64,000 nt of DNA from Brevibacillus parabrevis. Its GTDB lineage: Bacteria; Bacillota; Bacilli; Brevibacillales; Brevibacillaceae. The position numbers were made by a program, and so were the translations under genes. The stretch is from the NCBI RefSeq assembly GCF_003710905.1, contig NZ_RHHV01000007.1, positions 102,799 through 166,798 on the forward strand, given 5' to 3'. The notes under the pieces are model-generated. The model was not told where the DNA came from, did no database searches, and saw only the letters and a program-made list of their open reading frames with translations. Shown here piece by piece: positions 40,590 through 48,771 of the stretch; positions within the stretch are counted from its first letter, which is position 1, and each line of letters opens with the position of its first letter.

Positions 40590-40943
40590 GGCTATTACCT
40601 CCCCTAAGTTAATTTCCCGCATACTGGTTAGACGTTCCAACTGGGGAATGGTTTCGTTTATCATGGGGTTATAAAGAACTGTGGATGAAATTGATCCTAA
40701 ATAATCATAAAACGATGCTGCCATTACGTATCGAAATATTGAGATTTAGGGCGAATTTCCCTAATTTTCCCAGTAAAACAGAACCTTTTCGTTTTTCTCA
40801 AAAATCTGTGAGCAAATACCCACTTATTTTACCTGGCAGGCAGGGAAGGTTATACGACAGAACCATTACTTGGGGAGAAGATAGGGCAGCAGTTGAAACA
40901 AGCAGCTTGAAAGTTGCAATACGGGACAAAGAAAAAATAGTGT
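40590..40943. other. AT-rich gap in the tail element
   Basis: Contains the promoter side of the minus-strand exported-protein gene. An ATG frame (40685-41014) exists on the plus strand but lacks a ribosome site and typical composition. Nothing else is recognised. Confidence 0.35.
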
Positions 40944-41066
40944 ATGGAAGTTCAGTTTACCAACAAAAAGTGGGACATCGGTCATACAGAGGACGTTCAA
41001 CAGGCGCTCATTGAAGGAAGATTCGAAAGAGGAGTCGCAAAGGGGTTAAAACTTTCTTCCGCTTGA
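40944..41066 (+). CDS. Forty-residue ORF, possible gene remnant
   Basis: The frame reads MEVQFTNKKWDIGHTEDVQQ and continues ALIEGRFERGVAKGLKLSSA. The last part resembles the C-terminal E-x-G-x-x-x-G repeats of Rpn-type transposase-associated nucleases. No good ribosome site is present. It is either a short peptide gene or the tail of a decayed larger gene at the right edge of the AT-rich insert. Confidence 0.35.
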   Translation: MEVQFTNKKWDIGHTEDVQQALIEGRFERGVAKGLKLSSA

Positions 41067-41141
41067 CTACAAGCATGTAAAGTACAGCCCTGCAACGTTG
41101 CGAAATAAACGCGTATTTGCTTGGAAGGGGGAGGTGGGAGG

Positions 41142-41594
41142 ATGGAGGATCGCGAGTTGTCCGTTCTTTCCGAACTGATCGGGGAAGCTTATCCGCAGCT
41201 GGCAACGGTCGTCAACGTCGACGACTGGATGGCTCAGCGTTTTTCCGCACCGGCCGCGTTTTTGCTGACGCAAGGCATCGGGGAGACGGGCAGGAGCCAT
41301 GCTTCCTATCAAGTGCAGTCAGAGGCGTGGATCGTGCTGCATTATCCGAAAACAGCTGGCGTGTACCAGAGGCTGTCGGACGAGCCGCTGCGCCAGCTTT
41401 TGCGCAAGTCGCAGTACAGCTATCGCGGTACGGCGTCGGATTTGTCCATCGACATCGACAGCTCGACATTGCGAATCTGGCGGGATAAGCGGGATCGCAC
41501 GGAAATTGCGTTTCGGTTTACGTACGTCGTCACGGTGCCGAAAGCGGCGGAAGCGACCATCAACGAATTTGAGATTGAGGAGGGACGTTCCTAG
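41142..41594 (+). CDS. Tail terminator-like protein (DUF6838/XkdJ-like)
   Basis: A 150-residue protein located immediately before the sheath gene, the place of the tail terminator or neck-completion protein in PBSX and skin elements. Segments include ELIGEAYPQLATVVNVDDWM, ASYQVQSEAWIVLHYPKTAG and RIWRDKRDRTEIAFRFTYVV, consistent with an alpha/beta head-tail-joining fold. In a headless particle it would cap the end of sheath and tube. GGGGGAGGTG lies six bases before ATG 41142. Confidence 0.62.
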   Translation: MEDRELSVLSELIGEAYPQLATVVNVDDWMAQRFSAPAAFLLTQGIGETGRSHASYQVQSEAWIVLHYPKTAGVYQRLSDEPLRQLLRKSQYSYRGTASDLSIDIDSSTLRIWRDKRDRTEIAFRFTYVVTVPKAAEATINEFEIEEGRS

Positions 41595-41776
41595 TGGCAA
41601 AAAAAGAGCAGCAACCTGATGTTGTGAAAACAAAACAGGAGTGGATTTTGAGCGCCGCCTATCTGGAAGCCGAACGGTTCGAGGTAGCAGGCGCTCTTTT
41701 TATGGCGGCAGACAACGAGCAGCTGTCGGAAGGGCAAGTAAAAAATCGATTGACCAAATACAAAGGCGGGGTGTAA
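41594..41776 (+). CDS. Small protein before the sheath gene (XkzA-like)
   Basis: A 60-residue charged protein (KTKQEWILSAAYLEAERFEV, ending LTKYKGGV) whose GTG start overlaps the preceding TAG by one base and whose stop lies three bases before the sheath start. A small protein of this size occurs at the same site in PBSX-type clusters. Role unknown; folding or regulation of the sheath is a guess. Confidence 0.6.
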   Translation: MAKKEQQPDVVKTKQEWILSAAYLEAERFEVAGALFMAADNEQLSEGQVKNRLTKYKGGV

Positions 41777-41778
41777 GC

Positions 41779-43116
41779 ATGACAATTCAACGTGAACGGC
41801 CGGGCGTAACGGTCGAACTGATCGCAAAGGCAAAAGAACGAGTAGTACCAAAGAGCGGTGTTGTTCTGGTTCCGTACCAGGCAGAGTGGGGAGCGCCGGA
41901 TGAACTGGTGAAGCTGGGCAGCTACGAGGAGCGCATGGCGCAAACGTTTGGCAAAGCGGATACGGTCGAACTTGCGGCAGAAGGCGGGGCAACCGTCCTG
42001 GCGTATCGCATGACGAACGGAACAGCGGCGAAGGCAGCTTACGAGCAGGCGAATGCCGTGCGGATCGAGGCGCTTTATCCGGGCTTGCTGGGCAACGAAT
42101 TGCGCGTCGTCATCGTCGCTTCTACTTCCGAGCCGGGCAAAAAGGAGCTGCAAGTAAAAGGGCCGCTGCAAACCGAGAAGTTTTCGTTTGCGGATGCAGA
42201 TGAGCTGGTGGCGAAAACAAGCCAGTCGCTTTACGTGCGCGTGAAAAAGCTGGGCGATGCGGCGATTGCCGTAGCTTCCGAAGCGAATTTGACAGGCGGC
42301 ACCAGCGGGACAGCGGCACTCTCGGCAGCGGATTCCAGCAAGCTGTTCATGGCTGTTTCCGGTGCGGATTTTGACGCCATGTACTTGCCGTTCGACGATG
42401 CTTCCGTGCAGGCAGCGGCCAAGCAGTTTATGAGCGATCGCCGCAAGCTGGGCAAAAAGCTGAGCACGCTGGTCATTGGCGGCAAGGCTGCGGACGATGA
42501 AAACATGGAGAAGCATGTGGAGCGCTCTGTCGCGCAAAATGCCCGTTATGTCGTCAATTGCGCCATCGCTGGCCAGCACAACAATGGAAACACATATGGC
42601 AGCCTGCAGTGGGCGGCATGGGTAGCGGGCATGATCGCGGCGACGCCTGCGCACGAATCGTTGACGGCGGTTGTCGTGCCGCTGAAAAAAGCGCTGAAAG
42701 ACTGGGGCCACACCGACATTTTGCAAGCGCTCAGCTCGGGAACCTTGGTCGCCACCCGTGACGGCGAGGTGTACATCATCGAGAGCGCCGTGAACACGTT
42801 GGCTGTTTTGGGTGCACACGAGCGGGAAGATTACGGCAAAATCCGCGTCAGCATGACGCTCGACCAGATCGTCAACGACATCAATGCAGTCGGCAAAAAG
42901 TACAAAGGCAAGCTGGGCAACAACGACCTGGGCGGTGCGGTGTTTGTGTCTGCGGTCAACACTTATTTGACCGTGCGCGAGCAGCAAGGCGCGATTGAGA
43001 CAGGCTGGACGTTTACAGACAAAAAGAACGGAAACGGCGATCGCCGCGGCTTCCTGCTGTCGGCCAAGCCATTGGATGCGATCGAATACTTTGACATTGA
43101 CTGGGAGGTGCTGTAA
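41779..43116 (+). CDS. xkdK: Contractile tail sheath protein
   Basis: A 445-residue sheath subunit of the XkdK/phage sheath family. Recognisable parts are the N-terminal handshake arm (PGVTVELIAKAKERVVPKSG), the domain VRIEALYPGLLGNELRVVIV, and the conserved C-terminal domain with NDINAVGKKYKGKLGNNDLG and the last strand DAIEYFDIDWEVL that links neighbouring subunits. On triggering, the sheath contracts and drives the tube through the target envelope. ATG 41779 follows a GGGGTG site. Confidence 0.93.
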   Translation: MTIQRERPGVTVELIAKAKERVVPKSGVVLVPYQAEWGAPDELVKLGSYEERMAQTFGKADTVELAAEGGATVLAYRMTNGTAAKAAYEQANAVRIEALYPGLLGNELRVVIVASTSEPGKKELQVKGPLQTEKFSFADADELVAKTSQSLYVRVKKLGDAAIAVASEANLTGGTSGTAALSAADSSKLFMAVSGADFDAMYLPFDDASVQAAAKQFMSDRRKLGKKLSTLVIGGKAADDENMEKHVERSVAQNARYVVNCAIAGQHNNGNTYGSLQWAAWVAGMIAATPAHESLTAVVVPLKKALKDWGHTDILQALSSGTLVATRDGEVYIIESAVNTLAVLGAHEREDYGKIRVSMTLDQIVNDINAVGKKYKGKLGNNDLGGAVFVSAVNTYLTVREQQGAIETGWTFTDKKNGNGDRRGFLLSAKPLDAIEYFDIDWEVL

Positions 43117-43569
43117 TTGGCTATTGCACGCGATATCAAACTGAAAAATTGCCAAGTTTACGATGAAAATGGAGATCCGATCTACGGAACACTGGAGGGC
43201 AAAATGGTCCTCAAGGTCGAGTACGGCGACACCAACCGTCTGCAAAAAGGGAAAATCCAGACGGTCAATGACTGGCATGTAGAGGTCACGCTGAAAATTA
43301 CGGCTACCAACGCCGCTTTGAAATACTACTGCGTCGAGCAATTGACCCAGGGCAAAACGCCTGTGCTGCCGTTTTTGATTGGAGAGACGCTGGACAAGGA
43401 AGCGGGCAACTCCGAGCGCGTCCGCATTTCCAACATCGTGTTGAATCCGGAAGAAATCACGCTGTGGGAAGCGAAGGCAGACGGCAACGATCACGCTACC
43501 TACGACCTGAAAGGGATGTCCATCGACAAGCCGGACTACCTGGATGAATTGCCAGCTTACATCGAATAG
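43117..43569 (+). CDS. xkdM: Tail tube protein (XkdM family)
   Basis: A 150-residue tube subunit matching the XkdM/DUF2001 family: IKLKNCQVYDENGDPIYGTL, VNDWHVEVTLKITATN and NIVLNPEEITLWEAKA. The protein polymerises in hexameric rings inside the sheath. The start is TTG 43117, directly after the sheath stop, with GGGAGGTG eight bases upstream in the sheath 3' end, so sheath and tube are translationally linked. Confidence 0.92.
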   Translation: MAIARDIKLKNCQVYDENGDPIYGTLEGKMVLKVEYGDTNRLQKGKIQTVNDWHVEVTLKITATNAALKYYCVEQLTQGKTPVLPFLIGETLDKEAGNSERVRISNIVLNPEEITLWEAKADGNDHATYDLKGMSIDKPDYLDELPAYIE

Positions 43570-43580
43570 GAGGAAGAGAC

Positions 43581-43961
43581 ATGAGCAAACTGCAAAAATA
43601 TTTGGCAAAAGCGAATGAACAAGCGCCGCGCAAAGAGGTGGTTGTCGTCATCGACGGCGACGAGTGGAAAGTACGCCAACTGAACCTGTCCGAGCTGCGC
43701 GAATGCGAGCGCATGGCAGACAAGGGAGAAAAAACGGACTGGTTCCTCTATAACGATGCCCGAATCGTCAAGGCGACCGAGCATGAGTTTCCGTGGAACC
43801 AGGAAGAGCTGAAAAAGGCGTACAAGGCCGGAACGAAGTACGAGCTGGTGGAGAAAATTTTCCGCGACAATCCTGAGGGATACAGCAAGCTGCTCCAGGC
43901 AGTGCGCGATGTAAACGCAGGCCAGTCGGAAGAAGAGGCCATTGAAGAAGCAAAAAACTGA
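43581..43961 (+). CDS. xkdN: Tail assembly chaperone, short form (XkdN-like)
   Basis: A 126-residue acidic protein in the position of lambda gpG and PBSX XkdN, between tube and tape measure genes. It contains DEWKVRQLNLSELRECERMA and NPEGYSKLLQAVRDVNAGQS. It should bind tape measure and tube subunits during assembly and be absent from finished particles. Its last sense codons contain the slippery heptamer AAAAAAC, allowing a minor -1 product with a 55-residue extension. AGGAGG lies eight bases upstream. Confidence 0.85.
   Translation: MSKLQKYLAKANEQAPRKEVVVVIDGDEWKVRQLNLSELRECERMADKGEKTDWFLYNDARIVKATEHEFPWNQEELKKAYKAGTKYELVEKIFRDNPEGYSKLLQAVRDVNAGQSEEEAIEEAKN
43952..43958 (+). promoter_or_regulatory. 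Programmed -1 ribosomal frameshift site
   Basis: The zero-frame codons GCA AAA AAC TGA contain A-AAA-AAC, a perfect X-XXY-YYZ heptamer, directly before the stop codon. A shift of -1 reads CTG ATC CGA and runs open to 44122. Tail chaperone genes of many phages use exactly this device to make a long form. Confidence 0.85.
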
Positions 43962-44122
43962 TCCGATCTGACGGAGAGGCTTGGCACATGTGCCGCGCTT
44001 TTTTAAGAGGCCGGGGCCGTCCGTCGGATCTGTTGGAGTACGATGTGGACGCGTACAAGCAAAAGCTGTTCGTGATGGCTTGTCAGATGGTCGAGCTGGA
44101 GGATGAGGAAAGAGCCGGGTGA
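43958..44122 (+). CDS. Frameshift extension of the tail assembly chaperone (gpGT-like)
   Basis: This is the -1 frame reached from the slippery site, adding LIRSDGEAWHMCRAFLRGRG and then RPSDLLEYDVDAYKQKLFVM, ending EDEERAG. The extension is 54 residues and corresponds to the T part of gpGT, which recruits the tape measure protein, while G contacts tube protein. An internal ATG at 43988 has no ribosome site, so independent translation is unlikely. Confidence 0.8.
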   Translation: MIRSDGEAWHMCRAFLRGRGRPSDLLEYDVDAYKQKLFVMACQMVELEDEERAG

Positions 44123-44186
44123 AGGGGCTCGGCTTTTTCCGATCTGAAAAGCTTCAGATGGCAGCTTGGGGACAGGGGGTGAAAAC

Positions 44187-46529
44187 ATGGCAGCGGATGC
44201 TGCGAGACTAAAAGAAATGCGCAAGGAAATGAAGGTGCTGAGCAAGGAAGCAGGATTGCTGTCCAGGGAACTGGGACGAACCAGTAAGGGGATACAGCAG
44301 ATGGTCAAAGAGTTTTCCGCAAGCTTTGACCAGATGAAGAAGGACATGCAAAACGTCCAGAACAGCATGAAAGAATTGAACCAGGTAGAAGTGAAGCCAA
44401 AGGTGGATCTCAGAGAGGTTATTGGCAAATTCGACGAGTTCAAAACGGAGCTTGCTGGTGTTGGCGCTTTTTTGACAGGGCTTGCGATTGGTACGACGCT
44501 GGATGACGTCAAGGCTGATGCTAGAGCTGCGGCTAAAGAGCGATCGTATTATGTAGCGAGAGGGAAGAGCGAAGAGGAAACAAAGCGATTTGAAGAGTCG
44601 GCAAATAAACTGACAATGCTCAATCCTGACTTGAAACCTGACCAGGCGAGGGCTCTTGTGGCTCAAACGGAAAACTCCAATCCAAATATGGCGGCGGAAG
44701 TAGCGAGACTTGGTGTCACTACGCGATTTGCTTCCGATGATATTTTGAAAATGATGGAGACGATGGGCGCTACAACAGGCGTGAATAGCGCATCCCGATT
44801 GGGAAATGCCCTCCAGTATATGAACAATACAGGAGAAGGAAATGTTAGTACGAAGCTGGTCGACTCCATCGCGGAATTTAACGCAGACAATGGAAAGCTG
44901 TTAAAGACGCCGGAAAAACTGGCGGCTGTGGTCGGAGAAATCGGCAAGCTCTCCAATGACGACCGGAAATTTAGTTCCGTGCTGGACAAATCGCGGGATT
45001 TCAGCGGAGAAAAAGAATTTGTACAACTCTTGCAAACTCAATACCAAGGGCAAGGCGAAACGGCTGGAGAGGCCAAGAAAAAGGCAGAGACAGAAGCGAA
45101 AGCAATCAATGACGGTTTGTCTTCGTTGGATAACGAAGAGCAGCGGATCGCGATGGGGAAATTAATTCTTTCAGTTGCTGCTATGGCAGACAAAGCGGCA
45201 CAGAAAAAAGTGATGACGAGTCTGGGCGGTGGCCCTGGTTCGGAAATCGAGAAGTCAATCAAAATCGCCTCCGGTGAGAGCAATCCGCATGTAAGCAATG
45301 AAGTCGACAAGTCGTATGCTGCGGCTACAAAAGCGGACCCGTTCTTCGCCGGCATGCAAGAGCAAGCAGCTGCAAGAAATGAGGCAATGGCGGCTATTGG
45401 GAAAATTACCAATGATTTGTCGGTTATCACGTCTTGGACTGCCAAATTAGTGGCGGGGGTAGCCGGTTGGTTCAATAGCTTGTCTGATGGAGCCAGACAA
45501 GTAACCGTCTACACGGTTACTGCGCTTGTAGCACTGACCAGCGGGACGAGCATGCTCGTGAAATTCTGGGATAAAACCAAAGATTTCGCAGTTTCAACTA
45601 AAGACTGGGTTAGTGGATTGTTTGGAAAAAAAGACGCCAATACTGCGGAACAGAGTGAAGCGGCGACAGACGCGCTCGCAGGTGGTAAAGGAAAAGGCGA
45701 GTGCTGCTGTTGTGCAGACGGTGCAGGGGGTGGCAAAGACACTAACGCTGACGGGGCTAATCCTCGAAAGCGGAAGCAGAAAAGGAGGAGGCCTGGTAGC
45801 GGAAATGCAGCGTCGGCAAATGCTGGCGGAAACAGACCGAATCCCCAGGCAGCTCCGCCTGACACTGCCAGACCTACTCCGCAGGCAGCTCCACCCGACA
45901 CTCCCAGTCCGAATCCCCCTGATACAGGCAGTGGCGGCAAAGGCTCATGGAAAAAAATAGCGAAAGCTGGTCTAAGGAAATTGCCGTTTATTGGAGGGCT
46001 TCTCGGTCTAGCGACGATAGCCGGATCGGAAAACAAGGTGGATACGGCTATGCAGGTAGGGGCAGAGGCGCTCGGTAACTGGGGTGGCATGGCATCAGGG
46101 GCAGCAACGGGTGCGATGATTGGCTCCATTGTTCCGGGAATCGGAACAGCAATTGGCGGAGCGGTAGGTGGCTTGATAGGTGGTTTTGGAGGATCGATGC
46201 TTGGCAGCGCAGTTTTTGAGAAGGCCAAGGAGTGGTGGAACAAACCAAGCGGCCCAACTGAACCGCAGCTGTCCCAGATCTCCACAGCAACACCAGCTGG
46301 TCAGGTGGTTCCCCCTCTCTCTCCGGGAGTAGCGTCTGCCTCCCAACCACAGAGCGTCTCCTTGACGATCCCACAACTGACAATTTCTTTGCATGCGGAC
46401 GGTGTGCTGCAAGATATTCCGACGATGCTGAAAATGCTCAATGATCCAACTGTCAGCCAAAGAATCAGAGCGATCATCGAGAGGGCACTGTTGGACGCGC
46501 TGGAGACAAGAGGAGGAGTGGTGACATGA
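44187..46529 (+). CDS. Tail tape measure protein
   Basis: A 780-residue protein whose helical length sets tail length; at about 1.5 angstrom per helical residue it would give roughly a 100 nm tail. Residues 1-60 are coiled coil (LKEMRKEMKVLSKEAGLLSR). The middle is alternating helical, with a hydrophobic stretch TAKLVAGVAGWFNSLS. Near residue 505 comes a cysteine cluster ECCCCADG, a basic patch PRKRKQKRRR and a Pro/Ala/Asn-rich linker. A glycine-zipper segment follows (SGAATGAMIGSIVPGIGTAI and GGAVGGLIGGFGGSMLGSA), typical of membrane-inserting tape measure ends. GGGGGTG precedes ATG 44187. Confidence 0.85.
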   Translation: MAADAARLKEMRKEMKVLSKEAGLLSRELGRTSKGIQQMVKEFSASFDQMKKDMQNVQNSMKELNQVEVKPKVDLREVIGKFDEFKTELAGVGAFLTGLAIGTTLDDVKADARAAAKERSYYVARGKSEEETKRFEESANKLTMLNPDLKPDQARALVAQTENSNPNMAAEVARLGVTTRFASDDILKMMETMGATTGVNSASRLGNALQYMNNTGEGNVSTKLVDSIAEFNADNGKLLKTPEKLAAVVGEIGKLSNDDRKFSSVLDKSRDFSGEKEFVQLLQTQYQGQGETAGEAKKKAETEAKAINDGLSSLDNEEQRIAMGKLILSVAAMADKAAQKKVMTSLGGGPGSEIEKSIKIASGESNPHVSNEVDKSYAAATKADPFFAGMQEQAAARNEAMAAIGKITNDLSVITSWTAKLVAGVAGWFNSLSDGARQVTVYTVTALVALTSGTSMLVKFWDKTKDFAVSTKDWVSGLFGKKDANTAEQSEAATDALAGGKGKGECCCCADGAGGGKDTNADGANPRKRKQKRRRPGSGNAASANAGGNRPNPQAAPPDTARPTPQAAPPDTPSPNPPDTGSGGKGSWKKIAKAGLRKLPFIGGLLGLATIAGSENKVDTAMQVGAEALGNWGGMASGAATGAMIGSIVPGIGTAIGGAVGGLIGGFGGSMLGSAVFEKAKEWWNKPSGPTEPQLSQISTATPAGQVVPPLSPGVASASQPQSVSLTIPQLTISLHADGVLQDIPTMLKMLNDPTVSQRIRAIIERALLDALETRGGVVT

Positions 46530-47119
46530 TTCGCATGCAAGGCAAATACACACTGACATTCCCGGTCACTCCAGCCGAAATCCAATTTCGCGGCTACGGT
46601 AACGATGTCGAAGGCACCACGTCGATCACGTTGCTCGCCGCCAATCGCATCTCGGCCAGACGTCCGAAATCGATCAGTTTCGATTTCTTTTTGCCGGGAG
46701 ACATTACAGCTCCTTACATCGAGGTCAAAGGCTACCAAGGTCCGAGACCGTGGCTTGCCGGATTGGAGCGGTTGACAGGATCAGAGGTGCTGCTGACGAT
46801 CGACGAGTTGAATCTCGCCTGGAATGTGCTGATCGGGCCGTGCGATGGCAAGTTTCAGGGGAAAAACGTCGATTTTCACGGCTCGATTGAGCTGCCGCTG
46901 TTTGTAAAAGACGAATTTATTACCTGGAGCAACCAGACGCAGCTTCTCTCCCCTGGCGCCGTCATCTCGCGGCAGCAGCCGGCTCGTCCCAATACGAGCG
47001 GCAAGGTAGCGAAAAAGACGAAGAAGCAGAAGGCGATCACTCAGTCTGCTGGCAGCAGCCGGGCGGAGGACATGCGCATGCGGATTCAAAAAAAGCTGGA
47101 AGACGCACACGGATTTTAA
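46526..47119 (+). CDS. XkdP-like baseplate/tail protein
   Basis: A 197-residue protein following the tape measure gene with a four-base ATGA overlap. The N-terminal 130 residues (KYTLTFPVTPAEIQFRGYGN, SISFDFFLPGDITAPYIEVK) resemble the XkdP/gp53-type protein that joins tube and hub. Unlike PBSX XkdP it shows no clear LysM motif; instead the C-terminus is a Lys/Gln/Ser-rich linker with a short helix. It probably sits at the tube-baseplate junction. Confidence 0.72.
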   Translation: MIRMQGKYTLTFPVTPAEIQFRGYGNDVEGTTSITLLAANRISARRPKSISFDFFLPGDITAPYIEVKGYQGPRPWLAGLERLTGSEVLLTIDELNLAWNVLIGPCDGKFQGKNVDFHGSIELPLFVKDEFITWSNQTQLLSPGAVISRQQPARPNTSGKVAKKTKKQKAITQSAGSSRAEDMRMRIQKKLEDAHGF

Positions 47120-47132
47120 CGGAGATGATGAG

Positions 47133-48086
47133 ATGAAAGTCATATATGGGAAGGAACAGACTCGATATGACCTTTCCCCGGCTGTCACAGAGCTGTCCTG
47201 GTCATCGTCCCGCGGGCAAATCGCCGGGCAGTTGAGTGTGCAAATCAAGGAAGCCCCGCCCCTGCAAGCGGCGGGCTTTTTGATGCTCTTTTCCGGCGAT
47301 CAGCTAAAAGAAGCGCAGCAAATCTTCCACGGTCCGCTTGTCCGCCTCGATCGCGACGATCGGACTGGGGATTTGTCCGCGACAGCTTACGAGCTTGGCT
47401 GGTATTTGCAAAAAAACGAAGTCTCCCGCATCAAGCTGGACGGCGATGCCGGAACGGAGCTGGCGCGAGTCATCAAGGCGGCGGGCGTGAACATAAGCTG
47501 CCCGCCTTTTGGCTTCACGACCAAAGAGCGCATTGCTCCCCAATCATATACGGCTCTGTTCACATCGCTGACCGAGCAAGCGTACGAGAAAACAGGCGCC
47601 CGCTATTTCGTGCAGTACCAGCGCGACAAGCTGACCGTTTTGCCGGAGGGGGCAAACCCGATCATTCCGCTGTTCAAGGCAAGCTTGCTTTCGACAAGCT
47701 CCACAGGCGAGAGCATCGAGGATGTGTACACGGTGGTGACAGCAGAGCGCTATCAGGACGACAAGGTGGCGAGCAGTGCGACGAAAGCGAACGAGAGCCT
47801 CGTCAAGCAAATTGGCCGCATGCAAAAGGTCATCGACGCCGGGGAGGACAAAAATGTTGCCGCTTTGGCAGCGAAGCAGCTTGCCGAGCTGTCCAAAATC
47901 CCGCTGACCAGGTCGATCTCGGTCCGTCATGAGGACGAGCAGGCGGCAAGGCTTCGCGCAGGCTGGCTGATCAAGATCATGGAAAAGAACAATCAGACCA
48001 TTACCGATTGGATCGTCACCAGTTGCAACGCTCACTGGAAAGGCGGGCAATACACAATGGATCTGCAACTGGAAAGGAGGACGTAA
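47133..48086 (+). CDS. XkdQ-like baseplate hub protein
   Basis: A 317-residue protein matching the hub (gp27/gpD-like) position and pattern: LSWSSSRGQIAGQLSVQIKE, SATAYELGWYLQKNEVSRIK, and a C-terminal region with HEDEQAARLRAGWLIKIMEK and GGQYTMDLQLERR. The hub trimer links tail tube to central spike. No peptidoglycan hydrolase domain is fused. The gene is tightly packed between neighbours (13-base gap before, 2 after). Confidence 0.8.
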   Translation: MKVIYGKEQTRYDLSPAVTELSWSSSRGQIAGQLSVQIKEAPPLQAAGFLMLFSGDQLKEAQQIFHGPLVRLDRDDRTGDLSATAYELGWYLQKNEVSRIKLDGDAGTELARVIKAAGVNISCPPFGFTTKERIAPQSYTALFTSLTEQAYEKTGARYFVQYQRDKLTVLPEGANPIIPLFKASLLSTSSTGESIEDVYTVVTAERYQDDKVASSATKANESLVKQIGRMQKVIDAGEDKNVAALAAKQLAELSKIPLTRSISVRHEDEQAARLRAGWLIKIMEKNNQTITDWIVTSCNAHWKGGQYTMDLQLERRT

Positions 48087-48088
48087 TC

Positions 48089-48337
48089 ATGCAATCCGTC
48101 ATTGCAAAGCTCAGGGGATATACACAGGACGGGCTGGTGAACACCCGAGGGGAGTTCGGACAGCTTTTGTCGCTCACGCCGTTGTCCGTCAAGCTCGACG
48201 AAGATCCAACGCCTTTGGAGCCGGATGAAATTGTCATTTTGCGCTCTGCGGAGTTGCGCCAGGAGGACGTAGGGAAAAAGGTTGCCCTGCTTTCCTGCAC
48301 AAACGATCAATACCTCCTGCTCGGGGTGGTGGAATGA
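48089..48337 (+). CDS. DUF2577-like baseplate protein (XkdR-like)
   Basis: An 82-residue protein with the pattern LLSLTPLSVKLDEDPTPLEP and DEIVILRS, followed by a beta-rich end (LLSCTNDQYLLLGVVE). This is a DUF2577-type fold probably forming part of the central spike or hub insertion. AAAGGAGG precedes ATG 48089. Its stop overlaps the next start. Confidence 0.72.
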   Translation: MQSVIAKLRGYTQDGLVNTRGEFGQLLSLTPLSVKLDEDPTPLEPDEIVILRSAELRQEDVGKKVALLSCTNDQYLLLGVVE

Positions 48338-48771
48338 TGTTTCCCCAGTTGACGGGCACGGAAGACATTTTGACGGCGCAAACGGACGAGCCGATTCCCT
48401 GGACGTATCAGTTCGATTGGGAGACGAAGCAGTTGAAGCAAGGGCCAGATGGCCGCTATTTGCGCACGAGAACATATGCAGAATACTTGCAGGAGACGGT
48501 GCACAAAATTCTTCACACCCGCCGCTTTCGCTACGCGATTTACTCGGAGCGGTACGGAGTGGACTTTTTGGCGGAAAAAGGCCGGATGCGCTCCGGTTTG
48601 TCATTGCCGACGATCAAGGCGCAGACCGAGGAAGCGCTGGAGGCACACAGCGAGATTGAGCGCGCTGTCGTGCAGGACATTCGCTTTGCGGGCGGCCGGG
48701 TCATTTTGCAACTGGAGATAGAAGGAACAAGAGGCACAACCCGATTGGAGGTGGATGCATGGCAACGATAG
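48334..48771 (+). CDS. DUF2634 baseplate wedge protein (XkdS-like, gp25-related)
   Basis: A 145-residue protein with WTYQFDWETKQLKQGPDGRY, the gp25-type core YLQETVHKILHTRRFRYAIY and DIRFAGGRVILQLEIEGTRG. gp25-type proteins start sheath assembly at the baseplate and carry an EPR-like motif that here reads HTRRFRYAIY. It overlaps both neighbours by a few bases (48334 ATGA and 48759). Confidence 0.85.
   Translation: MMFPQLTGTEDILTAQTDEPIPWTYQFDWETKQLKQGPDGRYLRTRTYAEYLQETVHKILHTRRFRYAIYSERYGVDFLAEKGRMRSGLSLPTIKAQTEEALEAHSEIERAVVQDIRFAGGRVILQLEIEGTRGTTRLEVDAWQR

Noticed and set aside
40590..40724. N-terminal extension of the minus-strand exported protein to 40724
   Set aside because: The signal peptide would be internal. 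GTG 40589 is preceded by GGGGAGG and begins the signal sequence.
41659..43608. Minus-strand frame of 649 codons across the sheath and tube genes
   Set aside because: It is a shadow of clearly homologous tail genes on the plus strand and has no family resemblance of its own.
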